The notes below the pieces were generated by a model. The model searched no databases, was not told the DNA's origin, and was given only the letters and a program-made list of their open reading frames with translations. The position numbers were made by a program, and so were the translations under genes. DNA of 64,000 bases from Amycolatopsis vastitatis (GTDB lineage Bacteria > Actinomycetota > Actinomycetes > Mycobacteriales > Pseudonocardiaceae): positions 177,513 through 241,512 of the forward strand of contig NZ_NMUL01000042.1 in assembly GCF_002234595.1 (NCBI RefSeq), read 5' to 3'. Below, piece by piece: positions 1 to 7,613 of the stretch; position 1 is the first letter of the stretch; each line of letters starts with the position of its first letter.

Positions 1-1167
1 CCACATCCGGCGGAAGACGTCGTCGAACCCGAACCCGGCGATGTCGGCCCAGCGGTACAGGAACCGTTCGCGCCACCACCGTAGCGTGCGCGCGTAGTCC
101 TGGCCGAACTCGCGCATACCGGCCAGCTTGAGCCGGGTGTTCGCCTTGACGCCCTCCTCGATCGAGCGCACCGACGGGATGAGGCCGCCCGGGAAGATGT
201 ACTTGTGGACCCAGGTGTAGACGCGCGACGCCGCCAGCATCCGGTCGTGGTCCATGGTGATGGCCTGCAGGCCGAACCGGCCGCCGGGGCGGAGCCGCTC
301 CCCGATCGTCGTGTAGAACGCAGGCCAGTAGGACGCGCCGACGGCCTCGATCATCTCGACGCTGACCACGGCGTCGTACTGGCCGCTCGACTCACGGTAG
401 TCGCACAGCTTCACCTCGACGCGGTCCGAGAACCCGGCCTCGGCGATGCGTTCGGTGGCCAGCGCGCGCTGTTCCTCCGAAATGGTCAGTGACGTCACGC
501 GGGCGCCGCGGGCGGCGGCGCGGATGGCGAGCTCACCCCATCCGGTGCCGATTTCGAGGACTTCGCTGCCTTCGCGGACGCCGGCGTAGTCGAGGACGCT
601 GTCGATCTTGCGGTGCTGGGCGGCGGTGAGGTCGTCGCCGGGACCGAACAGCGCCGAGGAGTACATCATCGACTCGTCGAGGAAAGCGCCGAACAGGTCG
701 TTGGACAGGTCGTAGTGCCGGTGGATGTTGACCCGCGCGCCTTCGAGGGTGTTCTCCTCCGACGGCGGCTGCGTGCGCTCGGCGATCCGCCGGAACTTCT
801 GCAGCACCGGCGGCACCAGCGTGGCCATCCGCTCGGCGAACGGCGTGAGCACCTCGGCCAGGTCGGACGCCGTCCAGTCGCCGGCCATGTAGGACTCGCC
901 GAAGCCGATCTTGGCGTCGACGCCGAGGCGGTGGAAGAACGCGTCCGGCCGCAGAATGCGCATTTCGGGCGATTCGGGGCCGCCGGCGCCGAGCACGGTG
1001 CCGTCCGGGAACGTCACCCGCAGCTGCAGCGGGCGGACCGCGCGACGGAACAGCGCGGCGGCGATCCGCGCGCGCAACGCGGAGTGCGGCGGGGCGGCCA
1101 GGCCCGGCCAGCGGGACTCGTCCGGGACGCCGTCGGCCGGCGCCTGGTCAACGCTCGAAGTGGTCAC
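1..1167 (-). CDS. Cyclopropane-fatty-acyl-phospholipid synthase family methyltransferase (3' end cut off)
   Basis: SAM-dependent enzyme of the CFA/mycolic-acid cyclopropane synthase family, which transfers a methylene or methyl group to the double bond of phospholipid acyl chains at the membrane. The 389 visible codons contain the SAM-binding motif LEIGTGWGE near residues 203-211, followed by VTSLTISEEQ, then VSVEMIEAVG and HKYIFPGG, all typical of the family. The reading frame runs off the window edge, and about 30-45 residues are probably missing. The GTG start at 1167 is chosen because GGAGGGAG lies 5-8 nt upstream. It is the most downstream visible gene of a minus-strand pair with the hydrolase at 1260-2015. 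The substrate cannot be told from sequence. Confidence 0.9.
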   Translation of the reverse strand, partial: MTTSSVDQAPADGVPDESRWPGLAAPPHSALRARIAAALFRRAVRPLQLRVTFPDGTVLGAGGPESPEMRILRPDAFFHRLGVDAKIGFGESYMAGDWTASDLAEVLTPFAERMATLVPPVLQKFRRIAERTQPPSEENTLEGARVNIHRHYDLSNDLFGAFLDESMMYSSALFGPGDDLTAAQHRKIDSVLDYAGVREGSEVLEIGTGWGELAIRAAARGARVTSLTISEEQRALATERIAEAGFSDRVEVKLCDYRESSGQYDAVVSVEMIEAVGASYWPAFYTTIGERLRPGGRFGLQAITMDHDRMLAASRVYTWVHKYIFPGGLIPSVRSIEEGVKANTRLKLAGMREFGQDYARTLRWWRERFLYRWADIAGFGFDDVFRRMW

Positions 1168-1241
1168 GGTTCTCCCTCCGGCCGGCCGGGTACGCCGGTG
1201 ATCGATCCAGCGCCGCACCCCCGCGGCACGCTCCACCGAAT

Positions 1242-1255
1242 GCCCTGTTCAGGGC
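1242..1255 (-). terminator. Possible small terminator hairpin after the alpha/beta hydrolase
   Basis: GCCCTG and CAGGGC form a perfect 6-bp stem just downstream of the hydrolase stop codon at 1260. The loop is only 2 nt (or 6 nt with a 4-bp stem) and no T-run follows, so termination is uncertain. Confidence 0.35.
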
Positions 1256-1259
1256 GTCT

Positions 1260-2015
1260 TCACACAGGTATCCGCAGCCGCTCGGGCCCCTCCGCGGCCC
1301 ACGCCCCGCCGAGGGCCCCACCGTCGTTCCCGGCGAGCAGGTCCAGTGTGAAAGCAATCGTCAGCCGGGTCCAGACGGACGACCGGCGCAGCATCGCGTG
1401 GCCTTCGCCGGAGATCTCGAACCGGGCAACGCGGGCGGCGACGCGCTCGGCACGCTGCGCGAAGGCGTGGGACTCGGCCGGGCTGGTCATCCGGTCGCGG
1501 GTGCCGTGCACGATGAGCACCGACCGCCCGGCGACGGCCTCGACCGGTTCGCCCCGCGGCGTCCACGGCGCCAGCGCGCAGACCCCGCGCACGGCGGGGT
1601 CGTCGGCCACGCGCAGGGCGACCCGGGCCCCCATGGAGTGGCCGACCAGCACCACCGGCAGGCCGGGGTGGTCGGCGCGGATGCGTTCGAGAGCCCAGCG
1701 GGCGTCCTCGACCGGGTCCTCGGCGGGCGAGTTCCAGCCGTAGCGGCGGTTGCGCAGCAGCCGCACCTCGACGCCGTGACCATCGGGGCTCCGCCCCGAG
1801 CCGGGGGCTCCGCCACCCGGACCCCCCGAAAAGCCGGTGTTCCCGCGCCCGGCCCGGTGCAGGGCGCGCGCGATCGGCACCATCCGCAGATAGGCGAGCT
1901 TCCAGGGCGGCACGCTGCCCGTCCCGTGCTCCGCACCACCGTGCAGCACGAGCACGACCGCTTCGGTCCGCCCGCGCGCCGGCCACACCGACACCGCCGG
2001 TTCTGCCTCGCTCAC
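1260..2015 (-). CDS. Alpha/beta hydrolase with a repeat-derived insert
   Basis: Predicted cytoplasmic alpha/beta hydrolase of 251 aa. Visible elements are the oxyanion strand VLVLHGGAEHG, the nucleophile elbow GHSMG (Ser127), the acid region LIVHGTRDRM and the terminal histidine in GEGHAML. Residues about 58-79 are rich in Gly, Pro and Ser, interrupt the helix-to-strand transition after ALHRAGRG, and are encoded by a GC-rich repeat (1784-1846). Without them the chain would read smoothly into GVEVRLLRNRRYGW. The GTG start at 2015 has GGGAGG about 7 nt upstream. Substrate unknown. It is divergent from the SIS gene. Confidence 0.8.
   Translation of the reverse strand: MSEAEPAVSVWPARGRTEAVVLVLHGGAEHGTGSVPPWKLAYLRMVPIARALHRAGRGNTGFSGGPGGGAPGSGRSPDGHGVEVRLLRNRRYGWNSPAEDPVEDARWALERIRADHPGLPVVLVGHSMGARVALRVADDPAVRGVCALAPWTPRGEPVEAVAGRSVLIVHGTRDRMTSPAESHAFAQRAERVAARVARFEISGEGHAMLRRSSVWTRLTIAFTLDLLAGNDGGALGGAWAAEGPERLRIPV
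1784..1846. repeat. GC-rich REP-like repeat embedded in a coding region
   Basis: Two near-copies of GGGGCTCCGCC, separated by CCGAGCC, are followed by CCCGGACCCCCCGAAAAGCC. The look is that of the GGGGGCTCCGCCCCC-type intergenic palindromic repeats common in streptomycetes and Amycolatopsis (family recalled, not searched). Here it lies inside the hydrolase at 1260-2015 without shifting its frame. Confidence 0.6.
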
Positions 2016-2130
2016 CCGTGTCCTCCCGTCCCCGCCTCCGGGTCAACCCTGCCCGGCCACCCGGCTATTCCACCGCGCCCGGTGGTCCGCACGGTAGATT
2101 CGGCGCCCGATCCCCGACGGAAGGGTGGGT

Positions 2131-2859
2131 GTGGTGAGCGCCACGGACATCGCGGGCAGCGTCGCCAAGCAGCTGGCGGACGTCGAGCAGGCCAACGCCG
2201 AGGCAGTGCGCGCGGCGGCGGAGCTGGTACTGGGGGTGATCCGGGCGGACGCACTGGTCTACACCGCGGGCGCCGGGCACTCGCTGGCGGCGGTCGCCGA
2301 GACGTTCTACCGGGCGGGTGGCCTGGCCTGCGTCTACCCGCTCTACCACCCGGAGCTGCTGCCGCTGCACGGCGCGGTGCACAGCACGAAGACCGAGCGC
2401 CGCAGCGGCCTCGCCGAGGAGGTCCTCGCGGAGCGCGCGCCGGGGCCGGACGACGTGCTCGTGGTGTTTTCGACGTCCGGGGTGAACCCGTACCCGGTCG
2501 AGCTGTGCATCGCCGCGCGCGAGCGGGGTGCGGCGGTGATCGCGGTGACGTCGCGGGCGTCCGTGGCGGCGGCGCCGCGGCGGTCGTCGAGCACGCTGGT
2601 CGAGCAGGGCACGGTGGTGCTGGACTCGCTGGTGGTCCCCGGCGACGCGAGCTACCCGCCGGACGCCCCGCGCACCGCACCACTGTCCACTGTGGTCAAT
2701 GCCTTCCTGTGGAACCTGGTGCTCGCGGAGGTTTACGACCGCGGCACCGCCGAAGGCCTCGAGCTCCCGTTGTGGCGCAGCTCCAACGTCGTGGGCGGCG
2801 ACGAGGCCAACGCGGCTCTGCTGGCCAAGTACGGCGAAATCGTTCCCCAACTGCGGTAG
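2131..2859 (+). CDS. SIS (sugar isomerase) domain protein, UPF0309-like
   Basis: A 242-aa single SIS-domain protein. These domains bind phosphosugars in isomerases or sugar-sensing regulators. The N-terminal helix is followed by YTAGAGHSLAAVAETFYRAGG, then VLVVFSTSGVNPYPVE (the Ser/Thr-rich phosphate loop), VIAVTSR, and a C-terminal PLWRSSNVVGGD, as in UPF0309 proteins. Several in-frame GTG codons occur at 2125, 2131 and 2134. 2131 is preferred because GGAAGG ends 6 nt before it. A -10-like TAGATT lies at 2095-2100. It is divergent from the hydrolase and followed by a strong hairpin. The sugar ligand is unknown. Confidence 0.8.
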   Translation: MVSATDIAGSVAKQLADVEQANAEAVRAAAELVLGVIRADALVYTAGAGHSLAAVAETFYRAGGLACVYPLYHPELLPLHGAVHSTKTERRSGLAEEVLAERAPGPDDVLVVFSTSGVNPYPVELCIAARERGAAVIAVTSRASVAAAPRRSSSTLVEQGTVVLDSLVVPGDASYPPDAPRTAPLSTVVNAFLWNLVLAEVYDRGTAEGLELPLWRSSNVVGGDEANAALLAKYGEIVPQLR

Positions 2860-2891
2860 TTTCGCCGGTAGTTCGTCGGAAAGCACCGGCC

Positions 2892-2915
2892 GGGCACGTC
2901 TTGACGGACGTGCCC
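2892..2915 (+). terminator. Hairpin terminator after the SIS gene
   Basis: GGGCACGTC and GACGTGCCC form a perfect 9-bp stem around the 6-nt loop TTGACG, 33 bp after the SIS stop codon. There is no long T-run, which is usual in high-GC actinomycetes. Confidence 0.6.
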
Positions 2916-2936
2916 GCACCGCTTTAGCGTCAACAT

Positions 2937-2950
2937 ACCGACTGGTCGGT
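2937..2950. promoter_or_regulatory. TetR-type operator candidate upstream of the beta-lactamase-fold gene
   Basis: ACCGAC-TG-GTCGGT is a perfect 6+6 inverted repeat located 31 bp before the ATG at 2981. Its form resembles operators of TetR-family lipid and xenobiotic regulators in actinomycetes. No TetR gene is adjacent, so the regulator would be encoded elsewhere. Confidence 0.5.
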
Positions 2951-2980
2951 GTGGACCGGTCACTCCGCGGAGGAGGTCCC

Positions 2981-4147
2981 ATGGACAGCGCCACGGCAAC
3001 GGTGCACGGCGAGTGCGCCCCGGGCTTCGAGCCGGTGCGGGAAGCCTTCGAGGAGAACTTCCGCAGCCGCGGTGAGCTGGGGGCGGCGTTCACCGCCACC
3101 CGGCACGGCGAAGTCGTGGCGGACCTGTGGGGCGGCTGGTCCGGTCCGGACCGCGACCGGCCGTGGCAGGCGGACACGCTGGCCAACGTCTGGTCGACGA
3201 CCAAGGGCATGACCGCGATCTGCGCGCACAAGCTCGCCGACGCGGGCGAACTCGACGTGGACGCGCCGGTCGCGAAGTACTGGCCGGAGTTCGCCGCGGC
3301 CGGGAAGTCCGCGATCCCGGTGCGCTGGCTGCTTTCGCACCGCTCCGGCGTGCCCGGGATCGGCCTGGACCGGCCGGTGCGCGTCGAGGAGCTGTACGAC
3401 TGGGACCTGATGACGTCGCTGTTCGCGGCGCAGGAACCGTTGTACGAGCCCGGTTCCGCGGGCGGCTACCACGCGCTGGCCTACGGCTGGCTCGTCGGCG
3501 AAGTCGTGCGGCGGGTCGCCGGGCAGGGCATCCGCGAGTTCTTCGCCGAGCAGGTCGCCGGGCCGCTCGGCGCGGACTTCTCGATCGGGCTCGCCTCCGA
3601 CGCCGACCTGGACCGCTGCGCGACCCTCGTCGACCCGGTGATGACGGAGGAGATGGCGAACGCCCTGGCGGCGGCGTTCGCCCAGGCGGGGCCGGTCGCC
3701 CAGGCCGCGCTGATGAACCCGCGCGTCCAGGGCCACGACGCCAACGACCCGGCGTGGCGGCGCGCGGTCATGCCGGCGTTGAACGGCCACGGCACGGCCC
3801 GCGCGATCGCGACGATCTACACCGCGCTCGCCGACGGCTCACTCCTGTCTCCCCCGGCGCTGGCCCGCGCGCGGGAGAGCCAGGGCAAGGAGATCGACGC
3901 GGTGCTCGGCCTGCCGAACGAGTGGGGCCTGGGCTTCTACCTCGGCAGCGACGCCCGCGGCTTCGGCCCGAACCCGGCGGCCTTCGGCCACGACGGCCTC
4001 GGCGGCTCCACCGGCGGCGCGGACCCGGACAACGGCATCGCCTTCGGCTACACCCTCAACCAGCTGGGCCCCCTGATCCGCGACGACCCCCGCAAAATGG
4101 CCCTGGTCACCGCCCTCTACACGTGCGTGGAAGGTCAACACGCGTGA
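2981..4147 (+). CDS. Serine hydrolase, beta-lactamase/EstB-like family
   Basis: A 388-aa protein of the class C beta-lactamase-fold esterase/peptidase family (pfam Beta-lactamase). The active-site S-x-x-K tetrad is STTK at residues 72-75 in NVWSTTKGM. LLSHRSGVPG follows, then the Tyr-containing YHALAYGWLVGEV and the C-terminal FGHDGLGGSTGG, the equivalent of the KTG/HxG strand. No signal peptide is visible, so a cytoplasmic esterase is more likely than a secreted beta-lactamase. The ATG at 2981 is supported by GGAGGAGG 5 nt upstream. Its stop codon lies in the repeat array shared with the convergent ABC exporter. Confidence 0.85.
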   Translation: MDSATATVHGECAPGFEPVREAFEENFRSRGELGAAFTATRHGEVVADLWGGWSGPDRDRPWQADTLANVWSTTKGMTAICAHKLADAGELDVDAPVAKYWPEFAAAGKSAIPVRWLLSHRSGVPGIGLDRPVRVEELYDWDLMTSLFAAQEPLYEPGSAGGYHALAYGWLVGEVVRRVAGQGIREFFAEQVAGPLGADFSIGLASDADLDRCATLVDPVMTEEMANALAAAFAQAGPVAQAALMNPRVQGHDANDPAWRRAVMPALNGHGTARAIATIYTALADGSLLSPPALARARESQGKEIDAVLGLPNEWGLGFYLGSDARGFGPNPAAFGHDGLGGSTGGADPDNGIAFGYTLNQLGPLIRDDPRKMALVTALYTCVEGQHA

Positions 4148-4257
4148 CCCAGAGGTCGACACGCGTGATTGGAGGGTCGACACGGCGCTGGCACCGTGTC
4201 GACCCTTCAATCACGTGAGTTGACTCTCCAATCACGCGTGATGACCCCTCAATCACG
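4133..4257. repeat. Head-to-head array of a 21-bp repeat, forming a bidirectional terminator
   Basis: Plus-strand units start at 4133, 4154 and 4175, and minus-strand units at 4246, 4225 and 4204. Each is exactly 21 bp from the next, with core GGTCRACACGCGTGA followed by TTGGAG-like bases. The inner units meet as GGTCGACACGG-(8 nt)-CCGTGTCGACC, giving a stem of about 22 bp with few mismatches. A further partial minus unit (CGTGATTGAGG) reaches 4257. The array spans both convergent stop codons (4145-4147 and 4253-4255). Confidence 0.85.
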
Positions 4258-6124
4258 CCACGGCGGGTTCTTCGTCGGCGAACTGGGTTGCGTGGAGGGT
4301 TGCGTAGCGGCCGTTGGCGGCCAGGAGTTCGTCGTGGGTGCCGCGCTCGACGATCTCGCCGTGCTCCAGGACCAGGATCTGGTCGGCCGCGCGGACCGTC
4401 GACAGCCGGTGCGCGATGACCAGGGCCGTGCGGCCCGCCAGCGCGTGTGTCAGCGCTTCGCCGACCGCGGCCTCGGACTCGGAGTCCAGGTGCGCGGTCG
4501 CCTCGTCGAGGATGACGACCTTGGGCTGGGCCAGCAGCAGCCGCGCGATGGTCAGCCGCTGGCGTTCGCCGCCGGAAAGCCGGTAGCCACGCTCCCCGAC
4601 CGTCGTGTCGAGGCCGTCCGGCAGCGACCTCACCAGGTCGCCGAGGCGTGCGCGGTCCAGCGCTTCCCAGATCTCGTCGTCGGTGACGTCCGGACGCGCG
4701 TACGCCAGGTTCGCGCGGATCGTGTCGTGGAAGAGGTGCCCGTCCTGGGTCACGACGCCGACGGTTTCCCGCAGCGAAGCGAAAGTCAGGTCCCGGACGT
4801 CCACATCGGACAGCCGGACCGAGCCGGAGTCGACGTCGTAGAGCCGCGGCAGCAGCGACGCGATCGTCGACTTCCCCGCCCCCGACGATCCGACGAGCGC
4901 GACCATCTGCCCCGGTTCGGCGCGGAACGAGATGCCGTGCAGCACCTCTTCGCCGCCGCGGTGGTCGAGCGTGACGACGTCCTCCAGTGACGCCAGCGAG
5001 TACCGGTCCGCCGCCGGGTACCCGAAGCGGACGTCGGCGAACTCGACCGAGACGCCGGCCGGGGCGGCCAACGCCCGCGCGGACGGCTTCTCCTCGATCA
5101 TCGGCTTGAGGTCCAGGACCTCGAAGACCCGCTCGAACGAGACCAGGGCCGTCATGACGTCGACGCGGACGTTGGCGAGCGCGGTCAGCGGCGCGTAGAG
5201 CCGGGTCAGCAGCAGCGCCAGCGCGACGACGGTGCCGGGGGCGAGCTTGCCGGTCAGCGCGAGGTAGCCGCCGAGGCCGTAGACGAGCGCCTGCGCCAGC
5301 GCCGAAACCAGGGTCAGGCTCGTCATGAACCAGCGGGTCAGCATCGCGGTCCGGACGCCGATGTCCCGCACTCGCCCCGCGCGCACCCCGAAGTCGTCCG
5401 CCTCCTGCACCGGACGGCCGAACAGCTTCACCAGCGTCGCGCCCGGCGCGGAGAACCGCTCGGTCATCTGCGTGGTCATCCCGGCGTTGAGGTTCGCGGC
5501 TTCCCGCTGCAGCCCGGCCATCCGGCGGCCGAGCCGGCGCGCGGGGATGACGAAGATCGGCAGCAGCACCAGCGCGAGCAGCGTGACCTGCCACGACAGC
5601 GTGAGCATGACGGCCAGCGACAGCGCCAGCTGGATGACGTTGGTGACGAGCCCGGACAGCGTCGCGGTGAACGTCCGCTGCGCGCCGATGACGTCGTTGT
5701 TGAGCCGCGAAACCAGCGCGCCGGTGCGGGTGCGGGTGAAGAACGCGATCGGCATGCGCTGCACGTGCTCGAAGACCGCGCGCCGCAGGTCGTAGATGAT
5801 GCCCTCGCCGATGCGCGCGGACTGCCACCGCTCGATCAGGCCGAACCCGGCGTCGGCGACGGCCAGCGCGGCGATCACCACGGCGAGCCAGATCACCAGC
5901 GGCAGGTCGCGGCCGCCGACGATCGCGTCGACCACCTTGCCCGCCAGGACGGGCGTCGACACGGCGAGGACGGCCGAGACGACCGTCAGCACGAGGAAAG
6001 CCACCAGGCGCCGCCAATGCGGCCGGGCGAAGCGCGCCACGCGTTTCAGCGTGCCGCGGGTGAGCGCCTTGGGCGCGTCGCCGGCGCGCATCGCCGAGCT
6101 CCACAGCCCCCACATGTTGTCCAC
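4253..6124 (-). CDS. ABC transporter fused permease/ATPase (exporter)
   Basis: A 623-aa half-transporter of the multidrug/lipid exporter type. The N-terminal half has about six membrane segments (ABC_membrane). The C-terminal ATPase has Walker A GSSGAGKST near residue 415, the Q-loop VTQDGHLFHD, signature LSGGERQR, Walker B VVILDEATAHLD and the H-loop VIAHRLSTV. It would act as a homodimer, or as a heterodimer with a partner not seen here. The GTG start at 6124 has a GGGGG motif about 7 nt upstream. It follows the MarR gene in the same direction with a palindrome in the gap, suggesting MarR-controlled efflux. Substrate unknown. Confidence 0.9.
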   Translation of the reverse strand: MDNMWGLWSSAMRAGDAPKALTRGTLKRVARFARPHWRRLVAFLVLTVVSAVLAVSTPVLAGKVVDAIVGGRDLPLVIWLAVVIAALAVADAGFGLIERWQSARIGEGIIYDLRRAVFEHVQRMPIAFFTRTRTGALVSRLNNDVIGAQRTFTATLSGLVTNVIQLALSLAVMLTLSWQVTLLALVLLPIFVIPARRLGRRMAGLQREAANLNAGMTTQMTERFSAPGATLVKLFGRPVQEADDFGVRAGRVRDIGVRTAMLTRWFMTSLTLVSALAQALVYGLGGYLALTGKLAPGTVVALALLLTRLYAPLTALANVRVDVMTALVSFERVFEVLDLKPMIEEKPSARALAAPAGVSVEFADVRFGYPAADRYSLASLEDVVTLDHRGGEEVLHGISFRAEPGQMVALVGSSGAGKSTIASLLPRLYDVDSGSVRLSDVDVRDLTFASLRETVGVVTQDGHLFHDTIRANLAYARPDVTDDEIWEALDRARLGDLVRSLPDGLDTTVGERGYRLSGGERQRLTIARLLLAQPKVVILDEATAHLDSESEAAVGEALTHALAGRTALVIAHRLSTVRAADQILVLEHGEIVERGTHDELLAANGRYATLHATQFADEEPAVA

Positions 6125-6144
6125 GGGAAACCCCCAGTGTCAGA

Positions 6145-6166
6145 AACCTCTACCATGGCTGAGGTT
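6145..6166. promoter_or_regulatory. MarR operator candidate before the ABC exporter
   Basis: AACCTC and GAGGTT are separated by 10 bp centred on CCATGG, giving a near-perfect 22-bp dyad 20 bp upstream of the exporter start. Size and placement fit a MarR-dimer site. The regulator assignment is inferred from adjacency. Confidence 0.5.
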
Positions 6167-6222
6167 TTCGCCGGATATGACCTGGACAACGCGCTCGCTG
6201 TCCGTTTGCTTCCCGATGCCGT

Positions 6223-6654
6223 TCACTCCGCGCGAACAACCTGGTGCAGGGCGGCGCGCAGCCGCTCGGCGTCCTCGGCCGAGAGCGGCTCCAGCAGGAG
6301 CGCCTCGGCCTTCCGCGTGACTTCGGTGCCCGCCTCGCGGACGCGCTCGCCCTCCGGAGTCAGCAGCACCAAGCGCTTGCGCCGGTCCCCCGGCGCGACC
6401 TCGCGCCGGACGAGGCCCTTGGCCTCCAGCTCGTCGACGAGCGCGACCATCGTCGTCCGGTCGACGCCCAGCCGGGCCGCGCCGTCCTGTTGCGACCGCG
6501 CCGGCCCGTCACCGAAGAGCGTGAGCAGCGCGAGCTGCCGCCCGGTGACGCCGAGTGGCGCATACAGCGGCTCGGCCAGCTCGGCGAGCCGCAACTGGGC
6601 GTGCTTGAGCAGGTAGCCGAGCCGCTGGGTGACGGCGAGGGGCGCGCTGGACAT
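6223..6654 (-). CDS. MarR family transcriptional regulator
   Basis: A 143-aa winged-helix regulator. The core reads LRLAELAEPLYAPLGVTGRQLALL, then the recognition region RSQQDGAARLGVDRTTMVALVDELEAKGLVRRE and the wing PGDRRKRLVLLTPEG, all characteristic of MarR proteins that sense small ligands and repress efflux or detoxification genes. The ATG at 6654 is preceded by TAGAGT, which ends 6 nt upstream (6661-6666), so the mRNA may be leaderless. It lies upstream of the ABC exporter and divergent from the LLM oxidoreductase, and both gaps contain dyads. It probably represses itself and its neighbours. Confidence 0.88.
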   Translation of the reverse strand: MSSAPLAVTQRLGYLLKHAQLRLAELAEPLYAPLGVTGRQLALLTLFGDGPARSQQDGAARLGVDRTTMVALVDELEAKGLVRREVAPGDRRKRLVLLTPEGERVREAGTEVTRKAEALLLEPLSAEDAERLRAALHQVVRAE

Positions 6655-6660
6655 GCGCAG

Positions 6661-6717
6661 ACTCTACACCTACGCTGATCGTCAGTTTCGCTGATGATTT
6701 CTTCAACTGATGATCAG
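6661..6717. promoter_or_regulatory. MarR/LLM divergent control region with repeated CTGATNNTCAG half-dyads
   Basis: CTGATCGTCAG (6675-6685) and CTGATGATCAG (6707-6717) are near-palindromes, and CTGATGAT at 6691 is a further half site. The minus-strand -10 box TAGAGT (6666-6661) serves MarR. These repeats differ from the 6145-6166 dyad, so only one set may be the true MarR site. Confidence 0.45.
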
Positions 6718-6725
6718 GAGTTCCC

Positions 6726-7580
6726 ATGACCACCGTCGGGCTCAAACCGCCCCAACAGCACATCGGCGTCGCCGCGCTCCGCGAGATCTGGGCGATCGCC
6801 GACGACGCCGGTTTCGACGGTTGCTGGGTGTTCGACCACCTCGCCCCGATGGGCCCGGACCGCACCGGCGACATCTTCGACGGCTGGAGCCTGCTGGCCG
6901 CGATGGCCGAAGCGACGCGGCGGGTGCGGATCGGCTGCCTGGTCTCCGGCAACACCAACCGGCACCCGGGCACGTTCGCCAAGATCGCCGCGACCGTCGA
7001 CCACCTCTCCGGCGGCCGGCTCGACGTCGGCCTCGGCGCGGGCGGCGACCGGCTGACGGACGCGATGATGGGCACGCCGACGCCGTCCGCGGCGGAACGC
7101 GTCGAAAGGCTGGCCGAGACCTGCGAAATCCTCCGTCTCCTGTGGACCGGGCCGGTTACCGGGTACCGGGGCCGCCACTACACCCTGACCGGCGCGATCA
7201 GCGACCCGAAGCCGGTCCAACGGCCGAAACCGCCGCTGTGGCTGGGCAGCAGCGGCGAAAAGCGCGGTCTGCGCGTCGTCGCCGAGCACGCCGACGTCTG
7301 GCTCAACGCGGCGCTGCCGGGGACGGAAATCCCCGAGCTGCAACGGCTTTCGCGCGTCCTGGACGTGCATTGCGCGGCGGTGGGGCGCGATCCGGCGACC
7401 GTCCGCCGGGCCGTGCAGTTCCGGCCGCCGTCCGATGCGGACAGCGCGCTGAGACTCGCACGCAGCTACATCGAGGCCGGCTTCACGGAGCTGGTGCTGA
7501 TGCCCGCCGGCCGCGACGACGTCGTCGCGGCCTCCGAAGCGGCCGCGAAGCTGCTCCCCCGCCTGCGAGACGTCGGCTGA
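6726..7580 (+). CDS. LLM class flavin-dependent oxidoreductase
   Basis: A 284-aa luciferase-like monooxygenase-superfamily protein (F420- or FMN-dependent). It shows the TIM-barrel start WAIADDAGFDGCWVFDHLAP, then VRIGCLVSGNTNRHP, VDHLSGGRLDVGLGAGGD and PKPVQRPKPPLWLGSSGEKR, the pattern seen in F420-type LLM proteins of actinomycetes. The reaction is not predictable. The ATG at 6726 has AGGAG 5 nt upstream. It is divergent from marR, so it may be part of the same inducible response. Confidence 0.85.
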   Translation: MTTVGLKPPQQHIGVAALREIWAIADDAGFDGCWVFDHLAPMGPDRTGDIFDGWSLLAAMAEATRRVRIGCLVSGNTNRHPGTFAKIAATVDHLSGGRLDVGLGAGGDRLTDAMMGTPTPSAAERVERLAETCEILRLLWTGPVTGYRGRHYTLTGAISDPKPVQRPKPPLWLGSSGEKRGLRVVAEHADVWLNAALPGTEIPELQRLSRVLDVHCAAVGRDPATVRRAVQFRPPSDADSALRLARSYIEAGFTELVLMPAGRDDVVAASEAAAKLLPRLRDVG

Positions 7581-7601
7581 ACCGGGCGGCGGCCCTCTCG
7601 G

Positions 7602-7613
7602 TAGCCTGGCGAC
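7602..7613 (+). promoter_or_regulatory. Leaderless promoter -10 for the GT87-like gene
   Basis: TAGCCT at 7602-7607 ends 6 nt before the GTG at 7614, and no ribosome-binding site is present. This spacing places the transcription start at the start codon. Confidence 0.5.

Noticed and set aside
613..1743. A 376-codon plus-strand frame crossing two minus-strand genes
   Set aside because: It runs through the CFA synthase and hydrolase genes in antisense, and its translation resembles no protein.
4133..4257. CRISPR-like array
   Set aside because: The 21-bp units are contiguous with no unique spacers, face both ways, and no cas gene is nearby.
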